Shown: one piece after another, positions 7,085-13,693 of the stretch
Layout of the letters: every line of letters begins with the position of its first letter
Position numbering within the stretch: the stretch's first letter is position 1
Virus record (IMG/VR): IMGVR_UViG_3300032462_000098
Coordinates: 1 to 22,556 of that record
DNA: 22,556 bases
Source of the DNA: a virus
Strand: one strand, 5' to 3'
Notes under the pieces: generated by a model
What the model was told of the DNA's origin: nothing
The model's database searches: none
The model's input: only the letters and a program-made list of their open reading frames with translations
Made by a program: the position numbers and the translations under genes

Positions 7085-7473
7085 TATCCTTCTTCTCTAT
7101 CATCCCCGCTACCACTTAACGTATTAGTTTCTCTACGTTTTATTAATTTATCATAATTAGTTTGCATGATTTCTTCAAGGGTTAGACCAAGTTCGTTGGC
7201 CATTGCTGTAATATACCAAAGGGTGTCCCCCAGTTCTTTTCCTACAGATTTCACCCAAGCTTGTACATCTGGATCCTCATCTTTCATTAGGTGAAAATCT
7301 CTACTTGTATCTGATGCAGAAGTGGTACCTAAACCATCTCTATAAAGTTTTTTAACTTTGTCTGCTACTTCTCCAGCCTCACCTGTAAGACCTAATGCAC
7401 AATATGCTAATCCTATTTCTTTAGGATAAATAGCTGTTTGTTTAATAATTGTTTGGTACTTTTTTACGTTCAT
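7084..7473 (-). CDS. mazG: MazG-like nucleotide pyrophosphohydrolase
   Basis: Hydrolyses (d)NTPs to monophosphates plus pyrophosphate in a Mg2+-dependent reaction. The 129 residues carry the all-alpha MazG signature: Gly-Glu-Ala-Gly-Glu (E32, E35) and, after a loop, Lys-Glu-Leu-Gly-Asp-Thr-Leu-Trp-Tyr (E80, D83), that is ExxE...ExxD. The length fits single-domain phage MazG proteins. The segment between the two motifs (about 47-72, Asp/Ser/Thr-rich) is longer than in compact members. It sits next to ribonucleotide reductase, so a dNTP-pool role or turnover of host signalling nucleotides is plausible. The exact substrate cannot be read from the sequence. Confidence 0.85.
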   Translation of the reverse strand: MNVKKYQTIIKQTAIYPKEIGLAYCALGLTGEAGEVADKVKKLYRDGLGTTSASDTSRDFHLMKDEDPDVQAWVKSVGKELGDTLWYITAMANELGLTLEEIMQTNYDKLIKRRETNTLSGSGDDREEG

Positions 7474-7617
7474 TTATTTTTTAATTTTTGTATTTCCTTT
7501 TTTAACTTCTAAATATGGGCATTCTTTGCACGTATTTCCGCAGCATGATCCTCTTTTTATATGATCTTCTTTAGAAATAGTATTCCAGGAGTCTTCCCAG
7601 TATATAAATTTATTCAT
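7474..7617 (-). CDS. DUF5522-like Cys-rich small protein
   Basis: A 47-residue frame with an Arg-Gly-Ser-Cys-Cys-Gly-Asn-Thr-Cys-Lys-Glu-Cys-Pro-Tyr motif (Cys25, 26, 30, 33). This matches the RGxCCGxxCxxCPY signature of DUF5522, a small family common in Bacteroidota. The four Cys suggest a bound metal ion or cluster. Its start overlaps the upstream stop (ATGA) and its stop is directly followed by the mazG ATG, so it is embedded in the operon. Function unknown. Confidence 0.75.
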   Translation of the reverse strand: MNKFIYWEDSWNTISKEDHIKRGSCCGNTCKECPYLEVKKGNTKIKK

Positions 7618-7973
7618 ATTATTTGTAATTCTTTTATTTTATCTTTTAAATACTCTAATCTTGTATGACTCACAACTTGTAATTCTTTATCAATAGCTTC
7701 TACATTGTTTCTAAAATACCTTACACTACTCATTAATGAGTCGAATGTTCTTAATGCACGGTATACACAATTTCTATCTTTATATCCTAAGTACACTGCT
7801 ATTTTTTCGTTGTTGACAAAGGTATACTTTCTTGCAAAATATGCAATTAACTTTCTACATATTTCATATTCCTCACCTCTTTTTAAAGAAGAAGGAGCTA
7901 TATTAACTAGCTCCTCTTCTGGTAAACACATATAATAACAAGCTATTACACTTATTTCTTTTAACGATATCAT
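7614..7973 (-). CDS. DnaA C-terminal-like helix-turn-helix protein
   Basis: This 119-residue helical protein contains Arg-Lys-Leu-Ile-Ala-Tyr-Phe-Ala-Arg-Lys-Tyr-Thr, then Asn-Glu-Lys-Ile-Ala-Val-Tyr-Leu-Gly-Tyr and Lys-Asp-Arg-Asn-Cys-Val-Tyr-Arg-Ala (about 40-74). This follows the order of DnaA domain IV (a helix with Ala-Arg, an x-x-I-G-x-x-F/Y-G turn, then RDHSTV). The signature is degenerate, with RDHSTV replaced by KDRNCV. There is no AAA+ domain. Such stand-alone DnaA-box-type binders occur in phages and may bind the origin or regulate transcription. Overlaps both neighbours by 4 nt (ATGA). Confidence 0.65.
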   Translation of the reverse strand: MISLKEISVIACYYMCLPEEELVNIAPSSLKRGEEYEICRKLIAYFARKYTFVNNEKIAVYLGYKDRNCVYRALRTFDSLMSSVRYFRNNVEAIDKELQVVSHTRLEYLKDKIKELQII

Positions 7974-8197
7974 TCTTTATATAATCTTGCTAAATATTCA
8001 ATTGTTTCTGGCATTATCAAGTCACTATAAAAACAATCATTTTTTGTATTAGATATTACTTCATGCATACCTGGATCAAGAATTAATAATTTATTCATAA
8101 GAGCTTGACCTTCTCTAAGTTCTTTTCCTCTTTTTAGTACTGCTCTCCAAAGATCCACTATTGTATCTGAAGTACCTATTATTACTGTTTTTTTCAT
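7970..8197 (-). CDS. Small protein, unknown
   Basis: A 75-residue frame. It starts with a strand (KKTVIIGTSD) reminiscent of a nucleotide-binding P-loop-free fold but has no motif I can name. The middle is helical and basic, and the end is helical (ETIEYLARLYKE). It overlaps the DnaA-like gene by 4 nt. Confidence 0.65.
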   Translation of the reverse strand: MKKTVIIGTSDTIVDLWRAVLKRGKELREGQALMNKLLILDPGMHEVISNTKNDCFYSDLIMPETIEYLARLYKE

Positions 8198-8207
8198 TTT
8201 TAATTAT

Positions 8208-8555
8208 TTAAAGGTTCCATTTTTCTTTAACTTCATCTTCTGGTTTTATATCTTTAATACCAGAAAATCTACCCCAACTTGTTTCACAAGATGTACATTT
8301 TACAAGCAAAGCACCATCATATAAACCTTGATACTCTATCATCATCATATTTTCACCAAAGTATTGAGGTTTTCCTGGTATACATCCATACATGGCTCCT
8401 ACTTTTAATATTTCTTCATCTGTTTTATTTTTATATGACTCATGTTGTTTATGTGTGCTATCTTTTTTAGCTTTCATAAAATGCTCAGTGATAGAGTCAT
8501 CATTTCGCCATTGTACTTTGCACTCAGGACAGTTTTTTTGATTTGTGTTAAACAT
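8208..8555 (-). CDS. Putative zinc-ribbon protein
   Basis: This 115-residue protein has an N-terminal Cys-Pro-Glu-Cys and a second pair Cys-Thr-Ser-Cys near residues 87-90, each followed by an aromatic-containing strand (VQW, SWGRF). The two CxxC knuckles could together bind Zn2+. The intervening segment is His/Lys-rich with an acidic C-terminus. It starts at TAATG overlapping the upstream stop. No specific family or DNA target can be named. Confidence 0.65.
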   Translation of the reverse strand: MFNTNQKNCPECKVQWRNDDSITEHFMKAKKDSTHKQHESYKNKTDEEILKVGAMYGCIPGKPQYFGENMMMIEYQGLYDGALLVKCTSCETSWGRFSGIKDIKPEDEVKEKWNL

Positions 8556-8803
8556 TATTTTTCTTCTTTAAATATTTTATCTATTTCTTTTTCCCAAATA
8601 GATGTTTTATCGCTATTAGCGTATACCCTACTATTATTAAACTTCATTTTTATTTGAGCATAAGTAAAATCTGGATATTCTTCAATTTCTTTTGTAAATT
8701 CTTTATCCAAATAGTCTATTACTTTTGGATGGTTTAAATCTAGTCCATAATGTCTGTTTTCTAAATTATCTTTGCATTTTTCGTTAAATTCTATTCTATT
8801 CAT
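8555..8803 (-). CDS. Small charged protein, unknown
   Basis: An 82-residue highly charged protein (many Lys, Glu, Asp, Asn), predicted mostly helical. It contains Asp-Leu-Asn-His-Pro-Lys-Val-Ile-Asp-Tyr-Leu-Asp-Lys. It has no Cys pairs and no membrane segment. It lies 8 nt downstream of a membrane protein gene and overlaps the zinc-ribbon gene by one base. Confidence 0.65.
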   Translation of the reverse strand: MNRIEFNEKCKDNLENRHYGLDLNHPKVIDYLDKEFTKEIEEYPDFTYAQIKMKFNNSRVYANSDKTSIWEKEIDKIFKEEK

Positions 8804-8811
8804 AATATTTT

Positions 8812-9159
8812 TTATTTATAACTTCCTACTTTATTTTTACCTATTTCAGTTAATCCTTTTATATTAATACGACCTAGATTCACAGCTTGCATTAATACTC
8901 CACCTAAAGCGGAAGCTAATGCGTAACTTAATCCTAGTAAGTATGTATGATAACTTGCAGTTTCTCCATTAATAATATCAGTTATAGCAGGTAAAGCCAC
9001 AACAAATGTCATTAAAAACCAAACTCCATTTGACAAGATTGAAGTAAAAAATGATCTTGTTAAATTTCCAGATTGTCGTGCTCTAGAATTTAAAGTAAAA
9101 ATCATATTTTGCACAAAAGCAATACTGATTAATATTATGTATGTAATTGTTAAGCTCAT
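8812..9159 (-). CDS. Small integral membrane protein
   Basis: This 115-residue protein has three or four hydrophobic segments (about 2-22, 39-61 and 72-93). Asn-Ser-Arg-Ala-Arg-Gln-Ser-Gly-Asn lies in the first loop and a basic C-terminus (NLGRINIKGLTEIGKNK) follows. Gly/Ala-rich helices (ASALGGVLMQA) suggest tight packing. It resembles small phage-encoded membrane proteins of unknown role. Its place among replication genes rather than next to the holin argues against a lysis function. Superinfection exclusion is possible but not shown. Confidence 0.65.
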   Translation of the reverse strand: MSLTITYIILISIAFVQNMIFTLNSRARQSGNLTRSFFTSILSNGVWFLMTFVVALPAITDIINGETASYHTYLLGLSYALASALGGVLMQAVNLGRINIKGLTEIGKNKVGSYK

Positions 9160-9167
9160 AATTTTTT

Positions 9168-9314
9168 TTATTCATTTTCCGTATGTAATTTTATAGAACC
9201 TTCTTTGATTCCTTTTATAATTTGTTTTCTTATTGCATTTTCTATTTGTCCCGGAGTATAATTCACCGGGACATTTATATTTACAATAGTATTAATTTCT
9301 ACTTTATATTTCAT
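9168..9314 (-). CDS. Small protein, unknown
   Basis: A 48-residue frame fills the gap between the membrane protein gene and ligase, starting 1 nt after the ligase stop. A beta-strand N-terminus (KYKVEINTIVNINVPV), a Tyr-Thr-Pro-Gly-Gln turn, and a helix rich in Lys, Ile and Glu form a small alpha/beta peptide. An 8-bp GC-rich inverted repeat (9247-9273) lies within it. No family recognised. Confidence 0.6.
   Translation of the reverse strand: MKYKVEINTIVNINVPVNYTPGQIENAIRKQIIKGIKEGSIKLHTENE
9247..9273. repeat. GC-rich inverted repeat
   Basis: TGTCCCGG and CCGGGACA are perfect 8-bp inverted arms around an 11-nt loop, inside a 48-residue gene. It lacks a T-tract on the - strand, so it is not a clear terminator for the genes that run this way. 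It could be coding coincidence, an mRNA structure or a protein-binding site. Confidence 0.5.
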
Positions 9315-9315
9315 A

Positions 9316-10431
9316 TTAATCTATAAATCCAGTTAATACTGGAAAACGAGGTAATCCGTCATCTGTAGTTTCAAAAAAACGAATTTCACAGATTTTACCT
9401 ACATAATTTTTTTTATTTATAAGTAAATCTTTTTTCTCTTCGTGAGTCATTCTCATACCAGAAGAAAATCTAGTACCAGCCTCAACTCCATTCTCAGTCT
9501 TAATACATTCTAGAAGAGGAACTCCCCATTCACTTTTTTGTTCACCCGGAAGTACATCTACAATTACAGCTTTAATATCAAAGAAATCTTTACGTTTAAG
9601 TAAAGAATCACTTCTTTTCATTTCATACCCTGCATTTCCATGTCTTATAATAGATCCTTCGTAACCTTGTGATATATAGTTAGCATGTGCTAGTCTTAAA
9701 TCTGTCTCATTATCTACTCTATGTGTTTCTATTAATTTTATATATTCAGTTTCACTATATTTTTGAAGATTGTATGATCCACAGCTTCCAAGAAATTCTA
9801 CATATCTTTCTCCATATGAAGCATCATCTACTACATCATAAACATTATAATTAATAGAAGTAGAATTTGTTCTCTTTTTCTTAATTAACTTCATATTTTC
9901 TTGAAATGATAACCCATGTGCATAAAGCTCTCCGTCAAGAATACAATCAGTTTTAATATTTTTTTTAATATCGTCAATAATATGTTGCATAGATCCTCCT
10001 CCAGTAACCATTATATCTTTACCATCTCTAGATTGTAACTTTACAGTATCGTCTTTTATAATAGCAAGACATCTCATCCCATCTAATTTAGGTTGCACAC
10101 ATACTAATTGTGTCCAATCTATTTTATGTACCCTATCTTCATAAGGTTTAGCTAACATAGGTTTGATAACTTCTGTTTTTCTAGCTTCTTCTATGCTGTA
10201 GAAATAACCTTCATCTAGTTTTTTTGTTATTCTAGATTGCATTTCTGCTAATGCTTGATCTTCCGGGGAAGTTTCATTTGCTTTTCCTATATTTTTACCT
10301 TTGCATACTTTAGTATTTGTTACTAGTTTTCCATCAAGTACTCCAGATTCCATATTTAATACTTCTCCTTGTGTGAAGAAATTAACTAACCTTACTTTGT
10401 CTTTACTATCTATTTTAAAAATTGTTGTCAT
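9316..10431 (-). CDS. ATP-dependent DNA ligase
   Basis: Seals nicks in DNA during replication and recombination. The 371-residue protein shows nucleotidyltransferase motifs in order. Motif I is Lys-Leu-Asp-Gly-Met-Arg (Lys115 takes AMP). Motif III is Asp-Gly-Glu (166-168). Motif IV is Glu-Gly-Ser-Ile-Ile-Arg (258-263). Motif V is Leu-Leu-Lys-Arg-Lys (277-281). An OB-fold C-terminus follows, ending in Arg-Phe-Pro-Val-Leu-Thr-Gly. About 100 N-terminal residues precede the catalytic domain, with Lys-Gly-Lys-Asn-Ile-Gly-Lys-Ala-Asn and a stretch like the small N-terminal domains of other phage ligases. The length is typical of small phage ligases. Its start overlaps the upstream gene by 17 nt. 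Confidence 0.95.
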   Translation of the reverse strand: MTTIFKIDSKDKVRLVNFFTQGEVLNMESGVLDGKLVTNTKVCKGKNIGKANETSPEDQALAEMQSRITKKLDEGYFYSIEEARKTEVIKPMLAKPYEDRVHKIDWTQLVCVQPKLDGMRCLAIIKDDTVKLQSRDGKDIMVTGGGSMQHIIDDIKKNIKTDCILDGELYAHGLSFQENMKLIKKKRTNSTSINYNVYDVVDDASYGERYVEFLGSCGSYNLQKYSETEYIKLIETHRVDNETDLRLAHANYISQGYEGSIIRHGNAGYEMKRSDSLLKRKDFFDIKAVIVDVLPGEQKSEWGVPLLECIKTENGVEAGTRFSSGMRMTHEEKKDLLINKKNYVGKICEIRFFETTDDGLPRFPVLTGFID

Positions 10432-10735
10432 TTTGTTTTTCTAATTTTAATTGTAATAATGCAGCACAATTCCAAAATTCTGCTTTTAAGTGCTCTATTT
10501 CTAAATCCTCTCCATTTTCTAAAGAATGCCTTATCCTAGCATTATTATACACTTCTATAGGGTTTTCCACCCTTTTCCAATTCATCCAATCTTTGTCATT
10601 TTCTATATATTTTTTATGACCCTGATTACTTCTTTCTACAAGAGCCTCTATTGCTAAAGGAAATTGTTTTACTAATACTGTATAGTAAGGTAATTTATCT
10701 TCTGAGTACTTAACTCCTTTTTTTTGCTCACTCAT
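10415..10735 (-). CDS. dATP/dGTP diphosphohydrolase-like protein (DUF5664 type)
   Basis: This 106-residue helical protein begins Gly-Val-Lys-Tyr-Ser-Glu-Asp-Lys-Leu-Pro-Tyr and continues with His-Lys-Lys-Tyr, Trp-Met-Asn-Trp-Lys-Arg-Val, Ala-Arg-Ile-Arg-His-Ser-Leu-Glu-Asn-Gly-Glu-Asp, and His-Leu-Lys-Ala-Glu-Phe-Trp-Asn-Cys-Ala-Ala. This is the order of the dATP/dGTP diphosphohydrolase N-terminal domain family (formerly DUF5664; GxxKY-type opening, RHxxxxxxGED, HLAHAxxNA). The last motif keeps its position but has AEFWNCAA. Members of this family include MazZ of 2-aminoadenine phages; no PurZ or DatZ is in the window. It overlaps ligase by 17 nt. The function is inferred. Confidence 0.7.
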   Translation of the reverse strand: MSEQKKGVKYSEDKLPYYTVLVKQFPLAIEALVERSNQGHKKYIENDKDWMNWKRVENPIEVYNNARIRHSLENGEDLEIEHLKAEFWNCAALLQLKLEKQNDNNF

Positions 10736-10895
10736 TATACAAATTATTTATTATTTCTTTTTTTAATTCTATATTAAGATCACTCAGTCTTTTATACTCT
10801 TCTACTGTTATTATTTTTTTAAATAACAAGTTTTCTAAATTAACATCTATTGTGTGTATTGCATCTTCAAATGCACTTTTATTCTGTTTATGCAT
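10728..10895 (-). CDS. Small helical protein, unknown
   Basis: A 55-residue frame overlaps the next gene by 8 nt (ATGAGTGA serves both as the end and the next start). It is predicted helical, with an N-terminal His-Lys-Gln-Asn and Asp/Glu/Lys-rich repeats (ENLLFKKIITVEEYKRL). Not recognised. The overlap and the absence of any other frame in this stretch support it. Confidence 0.6.
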   Translation of the reverse strand: MHKQNKSAFEDAIHTIDVNLENLLFKKIITVEEYKRLSDLNIELKKEIINNLYNE

Positions 10896-10907
10896 TTTTA
10901 TTAATCA

Positions 10908-11078
10908 TTATATGTCAGTTTCATTGTGCCAAACATCATCTTTCATATACTTGATTGCAAAGTCTATTGCAATACCTAATTCTTTAGGGTTTGGTACTTT
11001 GTATATAGATGGTACTTCTTTATCTCTTCTATACAGATTTGCATCTGTTAATATTTCTATTGATTCTCTTTTATTCAT
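10908..11078 (-). CDS. Small protein, unknown
   Basis: A 56-residue frame lies between the HNH-like gene (6 nt gap) and a 55-residue gene (12 nt gap). It opens with a charged helix (NKRESIEIL), has Pro-Ser-Ile-Tyr-Lys-Val-Pro-Asn-Pro-Lys and ends Asp-Val-Trp-His-Asn-Glu-Thr-Asp-Ile. Not recognised. Confidence 0.6.
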   Translation of the reverse strand: MNKRESIEILTDANLYRRDKEVPSIYKVPNPKELGIAIDFAIKYMKDDVWHNETDI

Positions 11079-11084
11079 TGTGAT

Positions 11085-11405
11085 TTATTTAAAATATTGT
11101 AACACTGGATGACTAGTTTCTGTAACATATTGTTTGAACTTTTCATATCTTTCTTTTGCTTTTTTAAACACGAACATACTATATGCTATTTCCCAATTAC
11201 TATCAAATTGACTATGACAAGAAAAGCACAAATACATATGATTATGAATATTTGTGCTTACACTTTTAAATATACCTTTGGGAAGGATATGAGCGTTTGA
11301 TACTCTAGCTGCTTTAACAGATTGATTACAATTTTCGCATCTTACCCATCCAAGTTGATTATGAAGAAAATAATATTGTTCTAATTCATCCTTTAGTAGT
11401 ATCAT
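11085..11405 (-). CDS. HNH-like nuclease domain protein
   Basis: This 106-residue protein has Cys23-x2-Cys26 near the start, an Ala-His39-Ile segment, a His/Asn-rich stretch (NIHNHMYLC, 52-60) and Cys60-x2-Cys63-His64. CxxC, His, Asn and CxxC(H) in this order is the Zn-stabilised HNH (beta-beta-alpha metal) arrangement. It overlaps the end of recA by 4 nt (ATGA), suggesting coupled expression and a role in recombination or DNA processing. It could instead be a free-standing homing-type HNH gene. The catalytic His is probably His39. Confidence 0.65.
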   Translation of the reverse strand: MILLKDELEQYYFLHNQLGWVRCENCNQSVKAARVSNAHILPKGIFKSVSTNIHNHMYLCFSCHSQFDSNWEIAYSMFVFKKAKERYEKFKQYVTETSHPVLQYFK

Positions 11406-12379
11406 TCTTTTTCTTCTTTAGGCACAATTATAATTTTATTAGAAGCCATTATGTCTTTTCGTATTTCATCACTCATCTCAATATTATCTCTAAGAATTTG
11501 TATTGACTTTTCTCTACTTCCTCCTAATTTAGTTTCTCCATAAAAAGCAGTATTCCCTTCTTTATTAAGAACTTCTAATAGAAGACCTACATCATAAGCC
11601 TCAGCTGCTTTATCAATACCTACACCATGAATTAGTTCAAACCTAGTTTCCATAAATGGTTTTCCTACTTTGTTCTTTTTATAGTTCACTTTAGTAGTTG
11701 CTGTTTGTTTATCAACACTAACTTCTCTTGATATACGTAATCTTATAGAAGCATAAAACTTCATTGCATTACCATAATCAGTTGTTTCTGGAGAACCATA
11801 GCCACCTATTTTATCTCTTAACTGACCTACTACTATAAGAAGAGTGTCACCAGTTGAAATAGAAGGAGTTACTATTCTACAAAACTCAGCAACTTGCCTA
11901 GCTTTAATAGTCATTTTATGTTCTCCTATTGTACCAAGATGTTCTGCTTTTGGAGCTGGGCCGGACATACTATCAATTACTATAACATCAAATAATTCTG
12001 ATTTTGACCATTCTTTTACTTTATTTAAACAATCTTCTAAATCTGAAGGCTGATATACATAACAATTTTCATTTGTAGTGTCCATTCCTAGAGTATCTGC
12101 ATATACTGGATCAAAAGAATATTCTGCGTCAATGTAACCAACAGTTCCTCCATTACGAAGGCTTTCTCCACAAGTCATCATTGCTACTGTAGACTTACCG
12201 CTTGATTCTGGCCCAAACATCTCAACAATTCTACCTTTTGGTAAACCATTGATACCACTACCTTTATCTACAGCAAGACTACCAGTTGATATAACTCCTG
12301 ATATAGGCTTTGGTACTACTCTTGATTTTTTTAATTCTTCTAATGTTAATTTTTTAATTTCTATTTTTTTCTTTGCCAT
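11402..12379 (-). CDS. recA: RecA-type recombinase
   Basis: Forms ATP-dependent filaments on single-stranded DNA for strand exchange. The 325 residues have Walker A Gly-Pro-Glu-Ser-Ser-Gly-Lys-Ser-Thr (56-64), the exact RecA form, a Tyr-Ile-Asp-Ala-Glu segment (82-86) and Walker B Val-Ile-Val-Ile-Asp-Ser (132-137). A Gln-Leu-Arg-Asp-Lys segment follows that resembles the RecA N-Q-(I/L)-R region. The C-terminus is short and acidic (PKEEKE). No GroEL- or intein-like insertion is seen. Its start overlaps the preceding gene by 19 nt across an A7 tract, and the HNH-like gene overlaps its end. Confidence 0.95.
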   Translation of the reverse strand: MAKKKIEIKKLTLEELKKSRVVPKPISGVISTGSLAVDKGSGINGLPKGRIVEMFGPESSGKSTVAMMTCGESLRNGGTVGYIDAEYSFDPVYADTLGMDTTNENCYVYQPSDLEDCLNKVKEWSKSELFDVIVIDSMSGPAPKAEHLGTIGEHKMTIKARQVAEFCRIVTPSISTGDTLLIVVGQLRDKIGGYGSPETTDYGNAMKFYASIRLRISREVSVDKQTATTKVNYKKNKVGKPFMETRFELIHGVGIDKAAEAYDVGLLLEVLNKEGNTAFYGETKLGGSREKSIQILRDNIEMSDEIRKDIMASNKIIIVPKEEKE

Positions 12380-12957
12380 AGGTATATTTCTTTATTTAGA
12401 TTGTTATCAAAGTTACTCCAATATTCTTTATTATCCATGCTAATATCGAGTTTTTTTTCAAGTTTTTTCTTTAACCAAATTCTTTTATTAACAACACCTT
12501 CCACAGTTGCTATATATACAGCATCTGTCTTTTTATTTGAAAAATAGTTGTAATTTTTATATAAAAGTTTTGTTTTTTCAGATATTAGTGAGTAAAAAGA
12601 GTTTGTTATTGTAAAATAATCTTCATTTTGTATAGAGTAACAGTACATATGGTATTTTTTACCATCTTTTTTACCAACAAAATAATTATATACATAATCT
12701 TTTACACTTTTTGCATAATTATGTACTTCTTGATTAAATTCACACAGTAGATATAAAGAGTTTTCAAGTTCTGCAAGAGCGGATTCGCTCTTATAATAGC
12801 AGTTTATAAAATACTTTTCATATTTAGGCTTATTAAACCCTATTAATGGTAGTAAAAATAAAAAACTTTTATTGTACTTACCGTCAAATGGCGTTTTCTC
12901 TATTCCTAAGGAAGCCTCTCCTACTTGTTTATATAATGTGTCATCTGTTTTTATCAT
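12361..12957 (-). CDS. Unknown protein, leaderless gene before recA
   Basis: A protein of about 198 residues, unrecognised, rich in Tyr, Asn, Lys and Phe. It includes Phe-Leu-Leu-Pro-Leu-Ile-Gly-Phe and a basic C-terminus (KKKLEKKLDISMDNKEYW). An in-frame ATG exists at 12993, but a strong promoter (12962-12994) lies over that region and its -7 box ends 4 nt before the ATG at 12957. That ATG is taken as the start and would be the first base of the transcript. The end overlaps recA by 19 nt at an A7 heptamer just before the TAG. Confidence 0.65.
   Translation of the reverse strand: MIKTDDTLYKQVGEASLGIEKTPFDGKYNKSFLFLLPLIGFNKPKYEKYFINCYYKSESALAELENSLYLLCEFNQEVHNYAKSVKDYVYNYFVGKKDGKKYHMYCYSIQNEDYFTITNSFYSLISEKTKLLYKNYNYFSNKKTDAVYIATVEGVVNKRIWLKKKLEKKLDISMDNKEYWSNFDNNLNKEIYLWQRKK
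12364..12370 (-). other. A7 slippery heptamer before stop
   Basis: In the upstream gene the codons are AGA AAA AAA TAG, giving A-AAA-AAA right before the stop. A -1 slip would continue into the recA frame (ATA GAA ATT). Whether it is used is unknown. Confidence 0.35.
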
Positions 12958-12961
12958 ACGA

Positions 12962-12994
12962 CAAATATATGACATATTTTTTTCTTTTGTCAAA
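12962..12994 (-). promoter_or_regulatory. Bacteroidota promoter, leaderless
   Basis: TTTG (12994-12991), a 21-nt spacer and TATATTTG (12969-12962) match the -33/-7 pattern TTTG-N19-21-TAnnTTTG. The ATG at 12957 begins 4 nt after the -7 box. An (AATA)n-type tract lies directly upstream. Confidence 0.85.
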
Positions 12995-12996
12995 TT

Positions 12997-13016
12997 TTAT
13001 TTATTTATTTATTTAT
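12997..13016. repeat. Short TTTA tandem repeat
   Basis: About five TTTA units (AATA on the - strand) fill the space between the stop at 13013 and the -33 box at 12991-12994. The AT-rich tract could act as an upstream promoter element. Confidence 0.6.
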
Positions 13017-13225
13017 TCTCCATCTAATTGAATTAAGGGTTGAATTAGAACATCAATTGAATCCATCACACCAAACTCTTTCAGCAATATTATTACTGTC
13101 ACTGCTGTTAAGAAAAACCCAGTCAATCTAAAAATGAATTTCAACCACCACATGCCATCTGACATTGGTACTGTTAAAATTCCTAAGCCCACTAATAGGA
13201 CTACTATATAATAAGTTATCATCAT
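13013..13225 (-). CDS. Two-TM small membrane protein
   Basis: A 70-residue protein with two hydrophobic helices (about 2-20 and 32-50) around a short loop containing Asp-Gly-Met-Trp-Trp, then an acidic tail ending Asp-Gly-Glu. It follows the previous gene by 2 nt and ends before the repeat and promoter of the next gene. It could be an inner-membrane exclusion or regulatory peptide. Function unknown. Confidence 0.65.
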   Translation of the reverse strand: MMITYYIVVLLVGLGILTVPMSDGMWWLKFIFRLTGFFLTAVTVIILLKEFGVMDSIDVLIQPLIQLDGE

Positions 13226-13227
13226 AT

Positions 13228-13452
13228 TTATTCGTTTATTATTTTTTTGAAAAGTTCTAAACCTAATTCTTTTTGTGTAGTAATTAAGTTTGTTAAGTTA
13301 TTAAATTTTTCTAGTGTAAAATCTGGTTCCATAATATATATTCCTGATTTTTGAGTACTAAACGCTTGATATAAATAAGAAAAACTTTTTTCATCAGTTT
13401 CAAAGTTATAATACATCAAAGTTTTATTCTCTGTTAAATATATTTTAATCAT
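13228..13452 (-). CDS. Small protein, unknown
   Basis: This 74-residue frame shares 8 nt (ATGATTAA) with the end of the upstream gene. It begins with beta-strands (IKIYLTENKTLMYYNF) and ends with a helical part (KELGLELFKKIINE). No motif or membrane segment is seen. It belongs to a run of small overlapping genes (13013-13874). Confidence 0.65.
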   Translation of the reverse strand: MIKIYLTENKTLMYYNFETDEKSFSYLYQAFSTQKSGIYIMEPDFTLEKFNNLTNLITTQKELGLELFKKIINE

Positions 13453-13693
13453 TTTTTACATGTATGTTAATTAACTGTTCATTTAAATCATTTATATGTA
13501 CATTTAAATTACTACAGTCTTTTTCAAGGTCATTAATTTCGTTCATTAAACTATAATATGATTGATCTAGTTCATGATATGAATCTAAAATAGAATTTAA
13601 TACAACATCTATTGCAGGAGTTACATTTTTAATAATAGAACCATTAGATTCATGTAATATATCTTGTATTATTTCTATATCAATATCAATCAT
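13445..13693 (-). CDS. Coiled-coil small protein
   Basis: This 82-residue acidic protein is predicted almost entirely helical. Its second half shows heptad-like spacing of Leu/Ile/Val (MNEINDLEKDCSNLNVHIND). It overlaps both neighbours by 8 nt (ATGATTGA and ATGATTAA). It probably oligomerises. No function recognised. Confidence 0.65.
   Translation of the reverse strand: MIDIDIEIIQDILHESNGSIIKNVTPAIDVVLNSILDSYHELDQSYYSLMNEINDLEKDCSNLNVHINDLNEQLINIHVKND

Noticed and set aside
7810-7830. TACCTTTG as a promoter on the - strand
   Set aside because: It lies in the middle of the DnaA-like gene with no start nearby and no -33 element.
10415-10735. Z-genome (2-aminoadenine) system
   Set aside because: Only one related enzyme family member is present and PurZ and DatZ are absent from this window, so a claim is not justified.
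10852-11112. + strand frame of 86 codons opposite small genes
   Set aside because: It opposes two coupled - strand genes with better spacing and looks like an antisense shadow (Ser/Leu/Cys-rich).
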